DNA of 64,000 nt from Bos javanicus (Eukaryota > Chordata > Mammalia > Artiodactyla > Bovidae): NCBI RefSeq assembly GCF_032452875.1, contig NW_026894294.1, positions 62,001 to 126,000 on the forward strand, in the 5' to 3' direction. A program made the translations under genes and the position numbers. Every line of letters begins with the position of its first letter. The first letter of the stretch is position 1. Positions 24,765 through 37,626 of this stretch are shown here, in pieces. Below the pieces are notes generated by a model, which was given only the letters and a program-made list of their open reading frames with translations, ran no database searches and was not told the origin of the DNA.

Positions 24765-25433
24765 CATGATCAGTGTATGATAGCAAACATGATCAGCGCA
24801 TGATCAGTCACATGATCAGCGCCATTAAGTCACGTGATCACTACATGATAGTCATGTGATCAGTCCATGCTCAGTCACGGTATCAGTGCATGATCAGTCA
24901 CGTGATCTGTGCATGATCAGTCACGTGATCTGTACATGATCAGTCACGTGATCAGTGCATGATCAATTACCTGATCAGTGCATGATCAGTCACGTGACCA
25001 GTGCATGGTAGCTACCTGATCATTGCATGATCAGCCACGTGAGCAGTGCATGATAGCCACGTGATCAGTGCATGATCAGCCACGTGATCAGTGCATGATC
25101 AGTCACGTGATCAGTGCATGATCAGCCACGTGATCAGTGCATGATCAGTCACGGGACCAGTACATGGTAGCTACGTGATCATTGCATGATCAGCCACGTG
25201 ATCTGTGCATCATAGCCACGTGATCAGAGCATGATCAGTCACATGATACGTGTGTGATCATCCACATGACCAGTGCATAATATCAGTGCATGATAGCCAT
25301 GTGAGCAGTGCATGATGAGTCACGTGATCAGTGCATGATCAGTCACGTGATCAGTGCATGATCAGCCACGTGATCAGTGCATGATCAGTCACGTGATCAG
25401 TGCATGATCAGCCACGTTATCAGTGCATGATCA

Positions 25434-26030
25434 GTCACGTGACCAGTACATGGTAAGTACGTGATCATTGCATGATCAGCCACGTGATCTGTGCATGATA
25501 GCCACGTGATCAGTGCATGATCTGTCCCGTGATACATGCGTGATCACCCACGTGATCAGTGCATGGTATCCACGTGATCAGTACACGATAGCCACGTGAT
25601 CACTTCATGATTAGTCACGTGATCTGTAAATGATCAGTCACGTGATCAGTGCATGATCAGCCACGTGATCAGTGCATGATCAGTCACGTGACCAGTACAT
25701 GGTAAGTACGTGAACATTGCATGATCAGCCACGTGATCTGTGCATGATAGCCACGTGATCAGTGCATGATCTGTCCCGTGATACATGCGTGATCACCCAC
25801 GTGATCAGTGCATGGTATCCACGTGATCAGTACACGATAGCCACGTGATCACTTCATGATTAGTCACGTGATCTGTAAATGATCAGTCACGTGATCAGTG
25901 CATGATCAGTCACGTGATACATGCGTGATCACCCACGTGATCAGTGCATGGTATCCACGTGATCAGTACACGATAGCCACGTGATCAGTTCATGATTAGT
26001 CACGTGATCTGTACAAGATAGCCACGTGAT
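25434..26030 (+). repeat. 249-bp tandem duplication plus 136-bp partial copy
   Basis: GACCAGTACATGGTAAGTAC at 25441 recurs at 25690, and GATACATGCGTGATCACC at 25531 and 25780, both 249 bp apart. A third GATACATGCGTGATCACC follows at 25916, 136 bp further. Between copies I see only a few substitutions (GTGATCATTGC versus GTGAACATTGC). Confidence 0.8.
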
Positions 26031-26676
26031 CAGTGCATGATCAGTCACGTGATACATGTGCGATCAGCCACGTGATCTGTGCATGATATCCACGTGATCA
26101 ATGCAGGATAGCCACGTGATCACTTCATGATTAGTCTCGTGATCTGTAAATGATCAGAGACGTGATACGTGTGTGATTAGCCACCGGATCAGTGCGTGAT
26201 GAGCCACGTGATCAGTGCAGGATCAATTACGTGATCAGTGCATGATTAGTCACGAGACCAGTACATTGTTGCTACGTGATCGTTGCATGATCAGCCAAGT
26301 GAGCAGAGCATGATAGCCACATGATCAGTGCATTATCAGTCACATGATCAGTACATGATCAGTCACGTGAACAGTGCATGATCATTTACGTGATCTGTGC
26401 ATGATCAGTCACGTGACCAGTATATGGTAGCTTCGTGATCATTCCATGAAGAACCACGTGAGCAGTGCATGATAGCCACGTGATGTGTGCATGATGAGTT
26501 ACGTGAGCAGTGTATGATCAGCCACGTGATCAGTGCATGAGTGCCACGTGATCCGTGCATGATATGTCACGTGATCAGGTGTGTGATCAGCCACGTGACC
26601 AGTGCATGTTCAGCCACGTGATCAGTGTATGATATCCAAGTGATCAGTGCATGATCAATCACGTGATCAGTGTATG

Positions 26677-26900
26677 ATTACTGTCTGCTCATGTGCTTGA
26701 CAATTGCCAGCTGAGCTGCACGATTCATGCCTGTCATCTGCTTGACAATTGCCTGCTGTGCTGCGTAATTCCTGCCTGCTCAGCTGCATGATTATTGCCA
26801 GCTGAGCAGCATGATTCCTCACAGCTGAGTCCCATGATTATTGCCTGCTGACTGTATGATTTGTGCCTACTCAGCTCTTTGTTTATTGCCTCCAGAGGCA
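26677..26900 (+). repeat. Type A island, subtype A1, 5' truncated
   Basis: It begins abruptly at GTATGATTACTGTCTG, lacking GCCTGCTGAGCTGC. It also has CACGATTCATGCC and TTGCCTGCTGTGC, the latter destroying one CAGCTG site. Confidence 0.85.
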
Positions 26901-27666
26901 CATGATCAGTGTATGATAGCAAACATGATCAGCGCATGATCAGTCACATGATCAGCGCCATTAAGTCACGTGATCACTACATGATAGTCATGTGATCAGT
27001 CCATGCTCAGTCACGGTATCAGTGCATGATCAGTCACGTGATCTGTGCATGATCAGTCACGTGATCTGTACATGATCAGTCACGTGATCAGTGCATGATC
27101 AATTACCTGATCAGTGCATGATCAGTCACGTGACCAGTGCATGGTAGCTACCTGATCATTGCATGATCAGCCACGTGAGCAGTGCATGATAGCCACGTGA
27201 TCAGTGCATGATCAGCCACGTGATCAGTGCATGATCAGTCACGTGATCAGTGCATGATCAGCCACGTGATCAGTGCATGATCAGTCACGGGACCAGTACA
27301 TGGTAGCTACGTGATCATTGCATGATCAGCCACGTGATCTGTGCATCATAGCCACGTGATCAGAGCATGATCAGTCACATGATACGTGTGTGATCATCCA
27401 CATGACCAGTGCATAATATCAGTGCATGATAGCCATGTGAGCAGTGCATGATGAGTCACGTGATCAGTGCATGATCAGTCACGTGATCAGTGCATGATCA
27501 GCCACGTGATCAGTGCATGATCAGTCACGTGATCAGTGCATGATCAGCCACATGATCAGTGCATGATCAGTCACGTGACCAGTACAGGGTAAGTACGTGA
27601 TCATTGCATGATCAGCCACGTGATCTGTGCATGATAGCCACGTGATCAGTGCATGATCTGTCCCGT

Positions 27667-27910
27667 GATACATGCGTGATCACCCACGTGATCAGTGCAT
27701 GGTATCCACGTGATCAGTACACGATAGCCACGTGATCACTTCATGATTAGTCACGTGATCTGTAAATGATCAGTCACGTGATCAGTGCATGATCAGCCAC
27801 GTGATACATGCGTGATCACCCACGTGATCAGTGCATGGTATCCACGTGATCAGTACACGATAGCCACATGATCACTTCATGATTAGTCACGTGATCTGTA
27901 CATGATAGCC
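27667..27910 (+). repeat. 136-bp tandem duplication
   Basis: GATACATGCGTGATCACC occurs at 27667 and 27803, the same 136-bp spacing as at 25780/25916. Confidence 0.76.
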
Positions 27911-28717
27911 ACGTGATCAGTGCATGATCAGTCACGTGATACATGTGTGATCAGCCACGTGATCTGTGCATGATATCCACGTGATCAATGCAGGATAGCC
28001 ACGTGATCACTTCATGATTAGTCACGTGATCTGTAAATGATCAGAGACGTGATACGTGTCTGATCAGCCACCGGATCAGTGCGTGATGAGCCACGTGATC
28101 AGTGCAGGATCAATTACGTGATCAGTGCATGATTAGTCACGAGACCAGTACATTGTTGCTACGTGATCGTTGCATGATCAGCCAAGTGAGCAGAGCATGA
28201 TAGCCACATGATCAGTGCATTATCAGTCACACGATCAGTACATGATCAGTCACGTGAACAGTGCATGATCATTTACGTGATCTGTGCATGATCAGTCACG
28301 TGACCAGTATATGATAGCTACGTGATCATTCCATGACGAGCCACGTGAGCAGTGCATGATAGAAACGTGATGTGTGCATGATGAGTTACGTGAGCAGAGT
28401 ATGATCAGCCACGTGATTAGTGCATGAGTGCCACGTGATCAGTGCATGATATGTCACGTGACAGGTGTGTGATCAGCCACGTGAACAGTGCATATTCAGC
28501 CACGTATTCAGTGCATGATAGCCATGTGATCAGTGCATGATCAGTTACGTGAGCAGTGTATGATCAGCCACGTGATCAGTGCATGGTCAGACACGTGAAT
28601 AGTGTATGATCAGCCACGTGATCATTGTATGATATCCAAGTGATTAGTTCATGATCAATCATGTGATCAGTGTATGATCAGCCACGTGAACAGTGCATGC
28701 TCAGTCACGTGATCAGG

Positions 28718-28954
28718 GCCTGCTGAGCTGCGTGATTACTGTCTGCTCATCTGCTTGACCATTTCCAGCTGAGCTGCAGGATTCCTGCCTGTCATCTGCT
28801 TGACAATTGCCACCTGTGCTGCGTTATTCCTGCCTGCTCATCTACTTGATTATTGCCAGCTGAGCAGCATGATTTCTCAGAGGTGAGTTCCATGATTATA
28901 GCCTGCTGACTTATTCCTGCCTACTCAGCTCTATGTTCATTGCCTCCAGAGGCA
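28718..28954 (+). repeat. Type B island, A-like first half
   Basis: It has CATCTGCTTGACAATTGCCA as in type A, then B features. Private changes include GCTGCAGGATTCC, GCGTTATTCC, CAGAGGTGAG, GACTTATTCC and GGCAAATG after the dyad. GCAGG and GAGGTGAG are shared with the copy at 30717. Confidence 0.84.
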
Positions 28955-29040
28955 AATGATCAGTGTGTGACACCAAACATGATCAGCACATGATCAGTCA
29001 CATAATCAATGCATGATAAGCCCAGTGATCAGTGCATGAT

Positions 29041-29152
29041 CAATTATGTGATCCTGCATGATCAGTCATGTGACCAGTACATGGTCAGTGCATGATCAAT
29101 TATGTGATCCTGCATGATCAGTCATGTGACCAGTACATGGTAGCTGCATGAT
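29041..29152 (+). repeat. 56-bp tandem duplication
   Basis: CAATTATGTGATCCTGCATG begins at 29041 and again at 29097. Both copies share the private form GATCCTGCATG, in which the usual AGTG is lost, so the duplication came after that mutation. Confidence 0.75.
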
Positions 29153-29808
29153 CATTGCATGATCAGCCACGTGAACTGTGCATGATAGCCACGTGATCAG
29201 TGCATGATCAGTCACGTGATCTGGACATGATCAGTCACGTGATCTGTGCATGATCAGTCACGTGATCAGTGCATGATCAGTTACCTGATCAGTGCATGTA
29301 CAGCCACGTGATCAGTGCATGATAGCCACGTGAGCAGAGTATTATGAGCCACGTGATCAGTGCATGATCAGCCACGTGATCAGTGCATGATATGTCACGT
29401 GACAGGTGTGTGATCAGCCACGTGAACAGTGCATGTTCAGCCACGTGATCAGTGCATGATCATCCATGTGATCAGTGCATGATCAGCCACGTGATCAGTG
29501 CATAATCAGTCACGTGATCAGTGCATGGTCAGTCACGTGATCAGTGCATGATCATCCATGCGATCAGTGCACGTAAGTCCGTGATCATGTATGATCAGTC
29601 AATGCATGATAGTGCCGTAATCAGTGCACGATAAGTTCCGTGATGATTGTATGATCAGCCAAGTGATCAGTGCAAGATCAGCTACGTGATCAGTGCATGA
29701 TCAGCCACGTCATCAGTGCATGAGATCCACGTGATCAGTGCATGATCATTCACGTGATAGGTGTGTGATCAGCGACGTGAACAGTGCATGCTCATTCACG
29801 TGATCAGG

Positions 29809-30160
29809 GCCTGCTGAGCTGCGTGATTAGCTGATCAGTGCACCATGCTGCTCAGTGATGATCAATTGACCAGCTGACCAGCTGAGCTGCACGATTCCTG
29901 CCTGTCATCTGCTTGATCAATTGCCAGTGTGCTCAGCACGTGTTATTCCTGATTCCTGCTCAGCTGCTTGATTATTGCCAGCTGAGCAGTGCATGATTCA
30001 CGTGATCATAGCATGAGTTCCACGTGATTAGTGCATGATCAGTCACGTGATCAGTGCATGTAGCCACGTGATCCATGATCAGTCACGTGATCATGTGCCT
30101 GCTGACTGTTTGATTCGTGCCCCCTGCCTGCCAGCTCTTTGTTTATTGCCTCCAGAGGCA
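29809..30160 (+). repeat. Scrambled type A island
   Basis: It starts normally (GCCTGCTGAGCTGCGTGATT), and its end (AGCTCTTTGTTTATTGCC plus the intact dyad) and type A tail are normal. The interior is interleaved with core-unit pieces, for example GCTTGATCAATTGCCAGTG, TGTGCTCAGCACGTG and CACGTGATTAGTGCATG. It is 352 bp instead of 241. Confidence 0.72.
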
Positions 30161-30716
30161 CATGATCAGTGTATGATAGCAAACATGATCAGCGCATGAT
30201 CAGTCACATGATCAGGGCCATTAAGTCACGTGATCACTACATCATAGTCATGTGATCAGTCCATGCTCAGTCACGGTATCAGTGCATGATCAGCCACGTG
30301 ATCAGTGTATGATCTGTCACATGATTAGTGTATGATCATCCACGTGATCAGTGCATGGGCAGTCATGTGATCAGTGCATGATATAGACGTGATCAGTGCA
30401 TGAACAGTCTCGTGATCAGTGCATGATAGCCACGTGATCACTGCATGATCAGTCACGTGATCAGTGCATGATCAATCATGTGACCAGTACATGGTAGCTG
30501 CGTGATCATCGCATGATCAGCCACGTGAGCAGTGCATGATAGCCACGTGATCAGTGCATGATCAGACACGAGATCAGTGCATGACCAGGCACGTGATCAG
30601 TGTATGTCCAGCCAAGTGATCAGTGCATGATCAGTCACATGATCAGTGCATGATTAGTCACGTGATAGGTGTGTGATCAGCCACGTGAACAGTGCATGCT
30701 CAGTCACGTGATCAGG

Positions 30717-30953
30717 GCCTGCTGAGCTGCGTGATTACTGTCTGCTCATCTGCTTGACCATTTCCAGCTGAGCTGCAGGATTCCTGCCGGTCATCTCCTT
30801 GACAATTGCCACCTGTGCTGCGTAATTCCTGCTTGCTCATCTACTTGACTATTGCCAGCTGAGCAGCATGATTTCTCAGAGGTGAGTTCCATGATTATAG
30901 CCTGCTGAGTGATTCCTGCCTACTCAGCTCTATGTTCATTGCCTCCAGAGGCA
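30717..30953 (+). repeat. Type B island
   Basis: Private variants are GCCGGTCATC, CCTGCTTGCTC, CTTGACTATTGCC and GCTGAGTGATTCC. GCAGGATTCC is shared with the B island at 28718. The dyad is intact. Confidence 0.85.
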
Positions 30954-32768
30954 CATGATCAGTGTGTGACACCAAACATGATCAGCACATGATCAGTCAC
31001 ATAATCAATGCATGATAAGCCAGGTGATCAGTGCATGATCAATTACGTGATCAGTGCATGATCAGTCATGTGACCAGTACATGGTAGCTGCGTGATCATT
31101 GCATGATCAGCCACGTGAGCAGTGCATGATAGCCACGTGATCAGTGCATGATCAGTTACCTGATCAGTGCATGCTCAGTCATGTGACCAGTGCATGTTAG
31201 CTACGTGATCATTGCATGATCAGCCACGTGATCAGTGCATTATAGCCACGTGATCAGTGCATGATAGCCACGTGATCAGTGCATGATCAGTCACGTGATA
31301 CGTGTGTGATCAGCCACGTGATCAGTGCATGTTATCCACGTGATCAGTGCAGGATAGCCACGTGATCACTTCATGATTAGTCACGTGATCTGTACATGAT
31401 CAGTCACGTGATACGTGAGTGATCAGCCCCCGGATCAGTGCGTGATGAGCCATGTGATCAGTGCAGGATCAATTACGTGATCAGTGCATGATCAGTCACA
31501 TGACCAGTACATGGTTGGTACGTGATCATTGTGTGATCAGCCACGTGATCAGTGCATGATAGCCACGTGGTCAGTGCATGATAGCCACATGATCAGTGCA
31601 TGAGAGCCACGTGATCAGTGCATGATCTGTCATGTGATACATGTGTGATCAGCCACGTGATCACTGCATGATGAGCAACGTGATCAGTGCATGATCAGCC
31701 ACGTGATCAGTGCATGATCAGCCACGTGATCAGTGAATGATCAGTCACGTGATCAGTGCATGATCAGCCACGTGATCAGTGCATGATCAGTCACGTGACC
31801 AGTACATGGTAGCTACGTGATCATTGCATGATCAGCCACGTGATCTGTGCATGATAGCCACGTGATCAGAGCATGATCAGTCACATGATACGTGTGTGAT
31901 CAGTCACGTGACCAGTGCATGATATCCGTGCATGATAGCCACGTGATCAGTGCATGATAGCCACGTGATCAGTGCATGATCAGTCACGTGATACGTGTGT
32001 GTTCAGCCACGTGATCAGTGCATGATATCCACGTGATCAGTGCAGGATAGCCACGTGATCACTTCATGATTAGTCACGTGATCTGTACATGATCAGTCAC
32101 GTGATACGTGTGTGATCAGCCACCGTATCAGTGCGTGATGAGCCACGGGATCAGTGCAGGATCAATTGCGTGATCAGTGCAAGATCAGTCAGGAGACCAG
32201 TACATGGTTGCTACGTGATCCTTGCATGATCAGCCACGTGAGCAGAGCATGATAGCCACGTGATCAGTGCATGATCAGTCACGTGATCAGTACATGATCA
32301 GTCACCTGAACAGTGTATGATCATTTATGTGATCTGTGCATGATCAGTCACGTGACCACTATATGGTAGCTTCGTGATCATTCCATGACGAACAAGTGAG
32401 CAGTGCATGATAGCCACATGATGTGTGCATGATGAGTTACGTGAGCAGAGTATGATCAGCCACGTGATCAGTGCATGAGTGCCACGTGATCCATGCATGG
32501 TATGTCACGTGACAGGTGTGTGATCAGCCACGTGAGCAGTGCATGTTCAGCCACGTATTCAGTGCATGATAGCCACGTGATCAGTGCATGATCCGTTACG
32601 TGAGCACTGTATGATCAGCCACGTGATCAGTGCATGGTCAGACACATGAACACTGTATGATCAGCCACGTGATCAGTGCATGATATCCAAGTGATCAGTG
32701 CATGATCAATCACGTGATCAGTGTATGAGCAGCCACGTGAACAGTGCATACTCAGTCACGTGATCAGG

Positions 32769-33009
32769 GCCTGCTGAACTGCGTATTTACAGTCTGCTCA
32801 TCTGCTTGACAATTGCCAGCTGAGCTGCACGATTCCTGCCTGTCATCTGCTTGACAATTGCCAGCTGTGCTGCGTAATTCCTGCCTGCTCAGCTGCTTGA
32901 TTATTGCCAGCCGAGCAGCATGATTCCTCACAGCTGAGTTCCATGATTATTGCCTGCTGACTGTATGATTCGTGCCTACTCAGCTCTTTGTTTATTGCCT
33001 CCAGAGGCA
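32769..33009 (+). repeat. Type A island, subtype A3
   Basis: It carries GCTGAACTGCG, TTTACAGTCTG and GCCAGCCGAGCAG (one CAGCTG lost). It is followed by AACATGATCATCGC, also seen after the island at 49714. Confidence 0.86.
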
Positions 33010-33750
33010 CATGATCAGTGTATGATAGCAAACATGATCATCGCATGATCAGTCACATGATCAGCGCCATTAAGTCACGTGTGATCACTACATGATAGTC
33101 ATGTGATCAGTCCATGCTCAGTCACGGTATCAGTGCATGATCAGCCACGTGATCAGTGCATGATCTGTCACATGATTAGTGTATGATCATCCACGTGATC
33201 AGTGCATGGGCAGTCATGTGATCAGTGCATGATATAGACGTGATCAGTGCATGATCAGTCTCGTGATCAGTGCATGATAGCCACGTGATCAGTGCATGAT
33301 CAGTCACCTGATGGGTGTATGATATTCACGTGACGGGTGCATGGTCATCCACGTGACCTGTACATGGTAGCTACATGAACATTGCATGATCAGCCACGTG
33401 AGTAGTGTACGATAGCCACGTGATCACTGCATGATCACTCACGTGATCAGTGCATGATCAGTAGTGTATGATCCACGTGACCATTGCATGATCACCACGT
33501 GAGCAGTGCATGACCAGCAGTGCATGATAGCCGTGATCAGTGCATGCGTGATCATGGCATGATCAGTCACGTGAGCAGTGCATGATAGTCACGTGATCAG
33601 TGCATGATCAGCCATGTGATCAGTGCATGATCAGTCACGTGATCAGTGCATGGCCAGTCACGTGATCAGTGCATGACCAGACACGAGATCAGTGCATGAT
33701 CACCCACGTGATCAGTGCAGCTGACCAGGTACGTGATCAGTGTATGTCCA

Positions 33751-33820
33751 GCCTGTCATCTGCTTGACCAGTGTGCTGTGTAATTCCTGCCTGCTCATGA
33801 TTGCCACTGAGCAGCATGAT
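33751..33820 (+). repeat. Type A island remnant
   Basis: It starts GCCTGTCATCTGCTTGAC and skips to GTGTGCTGTGTAATTCC, then GCCTGCTCATGATTGCCACT and GAGCAGCATGATT. The remaining island parts and the dyad are absent. It lies in irregular core sequence. Confidence 0.7.
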
Positions 33821-34328
33821 TGATCAGTGCATGACAGTGCCTGCTGACGTGATCAGTGCATGATCAGCCAGAGTCACATGATCAGTGCCACGTGATCAGT
33901 GTATGATCAGCCACGTGATCAGTGCATGATCAGCCACATGATCAGTGCATGTTATGTGATCAGTGCATGATCAGTCAAGTGACCAGTACATGGTAGCTAC
34001 GTGATCATTGCCAGATCAGCCACGTGAGCAGTGCATGATAGCCACGTGATCAGTGCATGATCAGCCATGTGATCAGTGCATGATCAGTCACGTGATCAGT
34101 GCATGGTCAGTCACGTGATCAGTGCATGATCATCCACGTGATCAGTGCATGCGGATTCATGTAGTCAATGCATGATAGCACCGTGATCAGTGCACGATCA
34201 GTCCCGTGATGAGTGTATGATCAGCCAAGTGATCAGTGCAAGATAGCTACGTGATCAGTGCATGATCAGTCACGTGATAGGTGTGTGATCAGCCATGTGA
34301 ACAGTGCATGCTCAGTCACGTGATCAGG

Positions 34329-34565
34329 GCCTGCTGAGCTGCGTGATTACTGTCTGCTCATCTGCTTGACAATTGCCAGCTGAGCTGCACGATTCCTGCC
34401 TGTCATCTCCTTGACAATTGCCACCTGTGCTACGTAATTCCTGCCTGCTCATCTACTTGATTATTGCCAGCTGAGCAGCATGATTTCTCAGAGGTGAGTT
34501 CCATGATTATAGCCTGCTGACTGATTCCTGCCTACTCAGCTCTATGTTCATTGCCTCCAGAGGCA
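34329..34565 (+). repeat. Type B island
   Basis: It keeps the A-like GACAATTGCCAGCTGAG in its first third, then CTACGTAATTCC and CAGAGGTGAG. The dyad is intact. Confidence 0.86.
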
Positions 34566-35740
34566 CATGATCAGTGTGTGACACCAAACATGATCAGCAC
34601 ATGATCAGTCACATAATCAATGCATGATAAGCCAGGTGATCAGTGCATGATCAATTATGTGATCAGTGCATGATCAGTCATGTGACCAGTACATGGTAGT
34701 TGCGTGATCATTGCATGATCAGCCACGTGAACAGTGCATGGTAGACACGTGAACAGTGCATGATCAGTCACGTGATCTGTGCATGATCAGTCACGTGATC
34801 TGTGCATGATCAGTCACGTGATCAGTGCATGATCAATTACCTGATCAGTGCATGATCAGTCACGTGACCAGTGCATGGTAGCTACGTGATCATTGCATGA
34901 TCAGCCACGTGAGCAGTGCATGATAGCCACGTGATCAGTGCATGATCAGCCACGTAATCAGTGCATGATCAGTCTCGTGATCAGTGCATGATCAGCCACG
35001 TGATCAGTGCATGATCAGTCACGTGACCAGTGCATGATCAGCCAAGTGATCAGTACATGGTCAGCCACGTGATCATTGCATGATCAGCCACGTGATCTGT
35101 GCATGATAGCCACGTGAGCAGAGCATGATCAGTCACATGATACGTGTGTGATCAGCCACGTGACCAGTGCATAATATCAGTGCATGATAGCCACGTGATC
35201 AGTGCATGATCAGCCACGTGATCAGTGCATGATCAGCCACGTGATCAGTGCATGATCAGCCACGTGATCAGTGCATGATCAGTCACGTGATCAGTGCATG
35301 ATCAGCCACCTGATCAGTGAATGATCAGTCACGTCACCAGTATATGGTAGCTACGTGATCATTGCATGATCAGCCACGTGATCTGTGCATGATAGCCACG
35401 TGATCAGTGCATGATCAGTCACGTGATACATGTGTGATCAGCCACGTGATCAGTGCATGATATCCACGTGATCAATGCAGGATAGCCACGTGATCACTTC
35501 ATGATTAGTCACGTGATCTGTAAATGATCAGAGACGTGATACGTGTCTGATCAGACACCGGATCAGTGCGTGATGAGCCACGTGATCAGTGCAGGATCAA
35601 TTACGTGATCAGTGCATGATTAGTCACGAGACCAGTACATTGTTGCTACGTGATCGTTGCATGATCAGCCAAGTGAGCAGAGCATGATAGCCACATGATC
35701 AGTGCATTATCAGTCACACGATCAGTAAATGATCAGTCAC

Positions 35741-37276
35741 GTGAAGAGTGCATGATCATTTACGTGATCTGTGCATGATCAGTCACGTGAACAGTATATG
35801 GTAGCTTCGTGATCATTCCATGAAGAACCACGTGAGCAGTGCATGATAGCCACGTGATGTGTGCATGATGAGTTACGTGAGCAGTGTATGATCAGCCACG
35901 TGATCAGTGCATGAGTGCCACGTGATCCGTGCATGATATGTCACGTGACAGGTGTGTGATCAGCCACGTGAGCAGTGCATGTTCAGCCACGTATTCAGTG
36001 TATGATAGCCACGTGATCAGTGCATGATCAGTTATGTGAGCAGTGTATGATCAGCCACGTGTTCAGTGCATGGTCAGACACGTGAACATTGTATGATCAA
36101 ACACGTGATCAGTGCATGATATCCAAGTGATCAGTGCATGATCAATCACGTGATCAGTGTATGAGCAGCCACGTGAACAGTGCATACTCAGTCACGTGAT
36201 CAGTGCCTGCTGAGCTGCGTATTTACTGTCTGCTCATGTGCTTGACAATTGCCAGCTGAGCTGCACGATTCCTGCCTGTCATCTGCTTGACAATTGCCAG
36301 CTGTGCTGCGTAATTCCTGCCTGCTCAGCTGCTTGATTATTGCCAGCTGAGAGCATGATTCCTCACAGTTGAGTCCCATGATTATTGCCTGCTGACTGTA
36401 TGATTCGTGCCTACTCAGCTCTTTGTTTATTGCCTCCAGAGGCACATGATCAGTGTATGATAGCAAACATGATCAGCGCATGATCAGTCACATGATCAGC
36501 GCCATTAAGTCACGTGATCACTACATGATAGTCATGTGATCAGTCCATGCTCAGTCACGGTATCAGTGCATGATCAGTCACGTGATCTGTGCATTATCAG
36601 CCACGTGATCAGTGCATGATCAGTCACGTGAGCAGTACATGGTAGCTAAGTGATCATTGCATGATCAGCCACGTGATCTGTGCATGATATCCACGTGATC
36701 AGAGCATGATCAGTCACATGATACGTGTGTGATCAGCCACGTGACCAGTGCATAATATCAGTGCATGATAGCCACGTGATCAGTGCATGATCATTCACGT
36801 GATCAGTGCATGATCAGCCACGTGATCAGTGCATGATCAGCCACGTGATCAGTGCATGATCAGTCACGTGATCAGTGCATGATCAGCCACCTGATCAGTG
36901 AATGATCAGTCACGTGACCAGTATATGGTAGCTACGTGATCATTGCATGATCAGCCACGTGATCTGTGCATGATAGCCACGTGATCAGTGCATGATCAGT
37001 CACGTGATACATGTGTGATCAGCCACGTGATCAGTGCATGATATCCACGTGATCAATGCAGGATAGCCACGTGATCACTTCATGATTAGTCACGTGATCT
37101 GTAAATGATCAGAGACGTGATACGTGTCTGATCAGCCACCGGATCAGTGCGTGATGAGCCACGTGATCAGTGCAGGATCAATTACGTGATCAGTGCATGA
37201 TTAGTCACGTGAGCAGAGCATGATAGCCACATGATCAGTGCATTATCAGTCACACGATCAGTAAATGATCAGTCAC
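35741..37276 (+). repeat. Higher-order block 10 (single A)
   Basis: This is a compact block of about 1.54 kb with one A island (36205). It closely parallels block 12 (43872-45453), with a shared GATCATTCACGTGATCAGTG unit after the island, and the first part of block 14. It differs by a 1-bp deletion inside the island and by a shortened end: the GAGACCAGTACATTGTTGCT segment present in other blocks is missing near 37210. Confidence 0.82.
36205..36444 (+). repeat. Type A island with 1-bp deletion
   Basis: GCTGAGAGCATG has lost one base relative to GCTGAGCAGCATG. This shifts the minus-strand frame, so the open stretch there grows from 62 to 88 codons with an unrelated second half. That argues against coding constraint. 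Confidence 0.86.
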
Positions 37277-37626
37277 GTGAACAGTGCATGATCATTTACG
37301 TGATCTGTGCATGATCAGTCACGTGACCAGTATATGGTAGCTTCGTGATCATTCCATGAAGAACCACGTGAGCAGTGCATGATAGCCACGTGATGTGTGC
37401 ATGATGAGTTACGTGAGCAGTGTATGATCAGCCACGTGATCAGTGCATGAGTGCCACGTGATCCGTGCATAATAGTGTCACGTGACAGTGTGTGATCAGC
37501 CATGTGATCATTGTATGATCAGCCACGTGATCAGTGCATGATAGCCAAGTGATCAGTGCATGATCAATCACGTGATCAGTGTATGAGCAGCCACGTGAAC
37601 AGTGCATACTCAGTCACGTGATCAGT

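Larger units (their letters stand above)
24062..26366 (+). repeat. Higher-order block 6 (single A, local amplification)
   Basis: One A island (24524) follows a head with a 2-bp loss (GAGCAGTATGATC) different from the one in block 5. Downstream, a segment with GTGATACATGCGTGATCACC is amplified: the period is 249 bp between 25441 and 25690, and a further partial copy follows 136 bp later. No B island is present, and the last 350 bp resemble the ends of other blocks. Confidence 0.82.
26367..28253 (+). repeat. Higher-order block 7 (single truncated A)
   Basis: The head is shortened by about 170 bp and leads straight into an A island lacking its first bases (26677). The downstream part matches block 6, including the 136-bp repetition of the GATACATGCGTGATCACC segment (27667 and 27803). 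The absence of the 249-bp copy here shows the two local events occurred separately. Confidence 0.8.
28254..32305 (+). repeat. Higher-order block 8 (B - scrambled A - B)
   Basis: The head segment is followed by a B island (28718) rather than an A island. A scrambled A island lies at 29809-30160 and a second B island at 30717. A 56-bp tandem duplication sits at 29041-29152. Core units here carry more substitutions than in blocks 1-3. The stretch from about 29.5 to 30.1 kb does not keep the 22/23-bp register. Confidence 0.75.
32306..35740 (+). repeat. Higher-order block 9 (A-B with scrambled centre)
   Basis: An A island at 32769 and a B island at 34329. Between them, 33.3-34.0 kb is irregular and contains a 70-bp remnant of an A island (33751-33820). 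The head start is altered (CACCTGAACAGTGTATGATC) but still recognisable. The part after the B island resembles the same part of block 13. Confidence 0.78.

Noticed and set aside
37315..37503. Minus-strand 62-codon frames in the head segment (37315-37503 and 51402-51590)
   Set aside because: They are simple translations of repeated core units (recurrent His/Ser/Arg pattern). They are open only in these two copies because of chance substitutions, and the second begins at GTG. Related heads carry stops.
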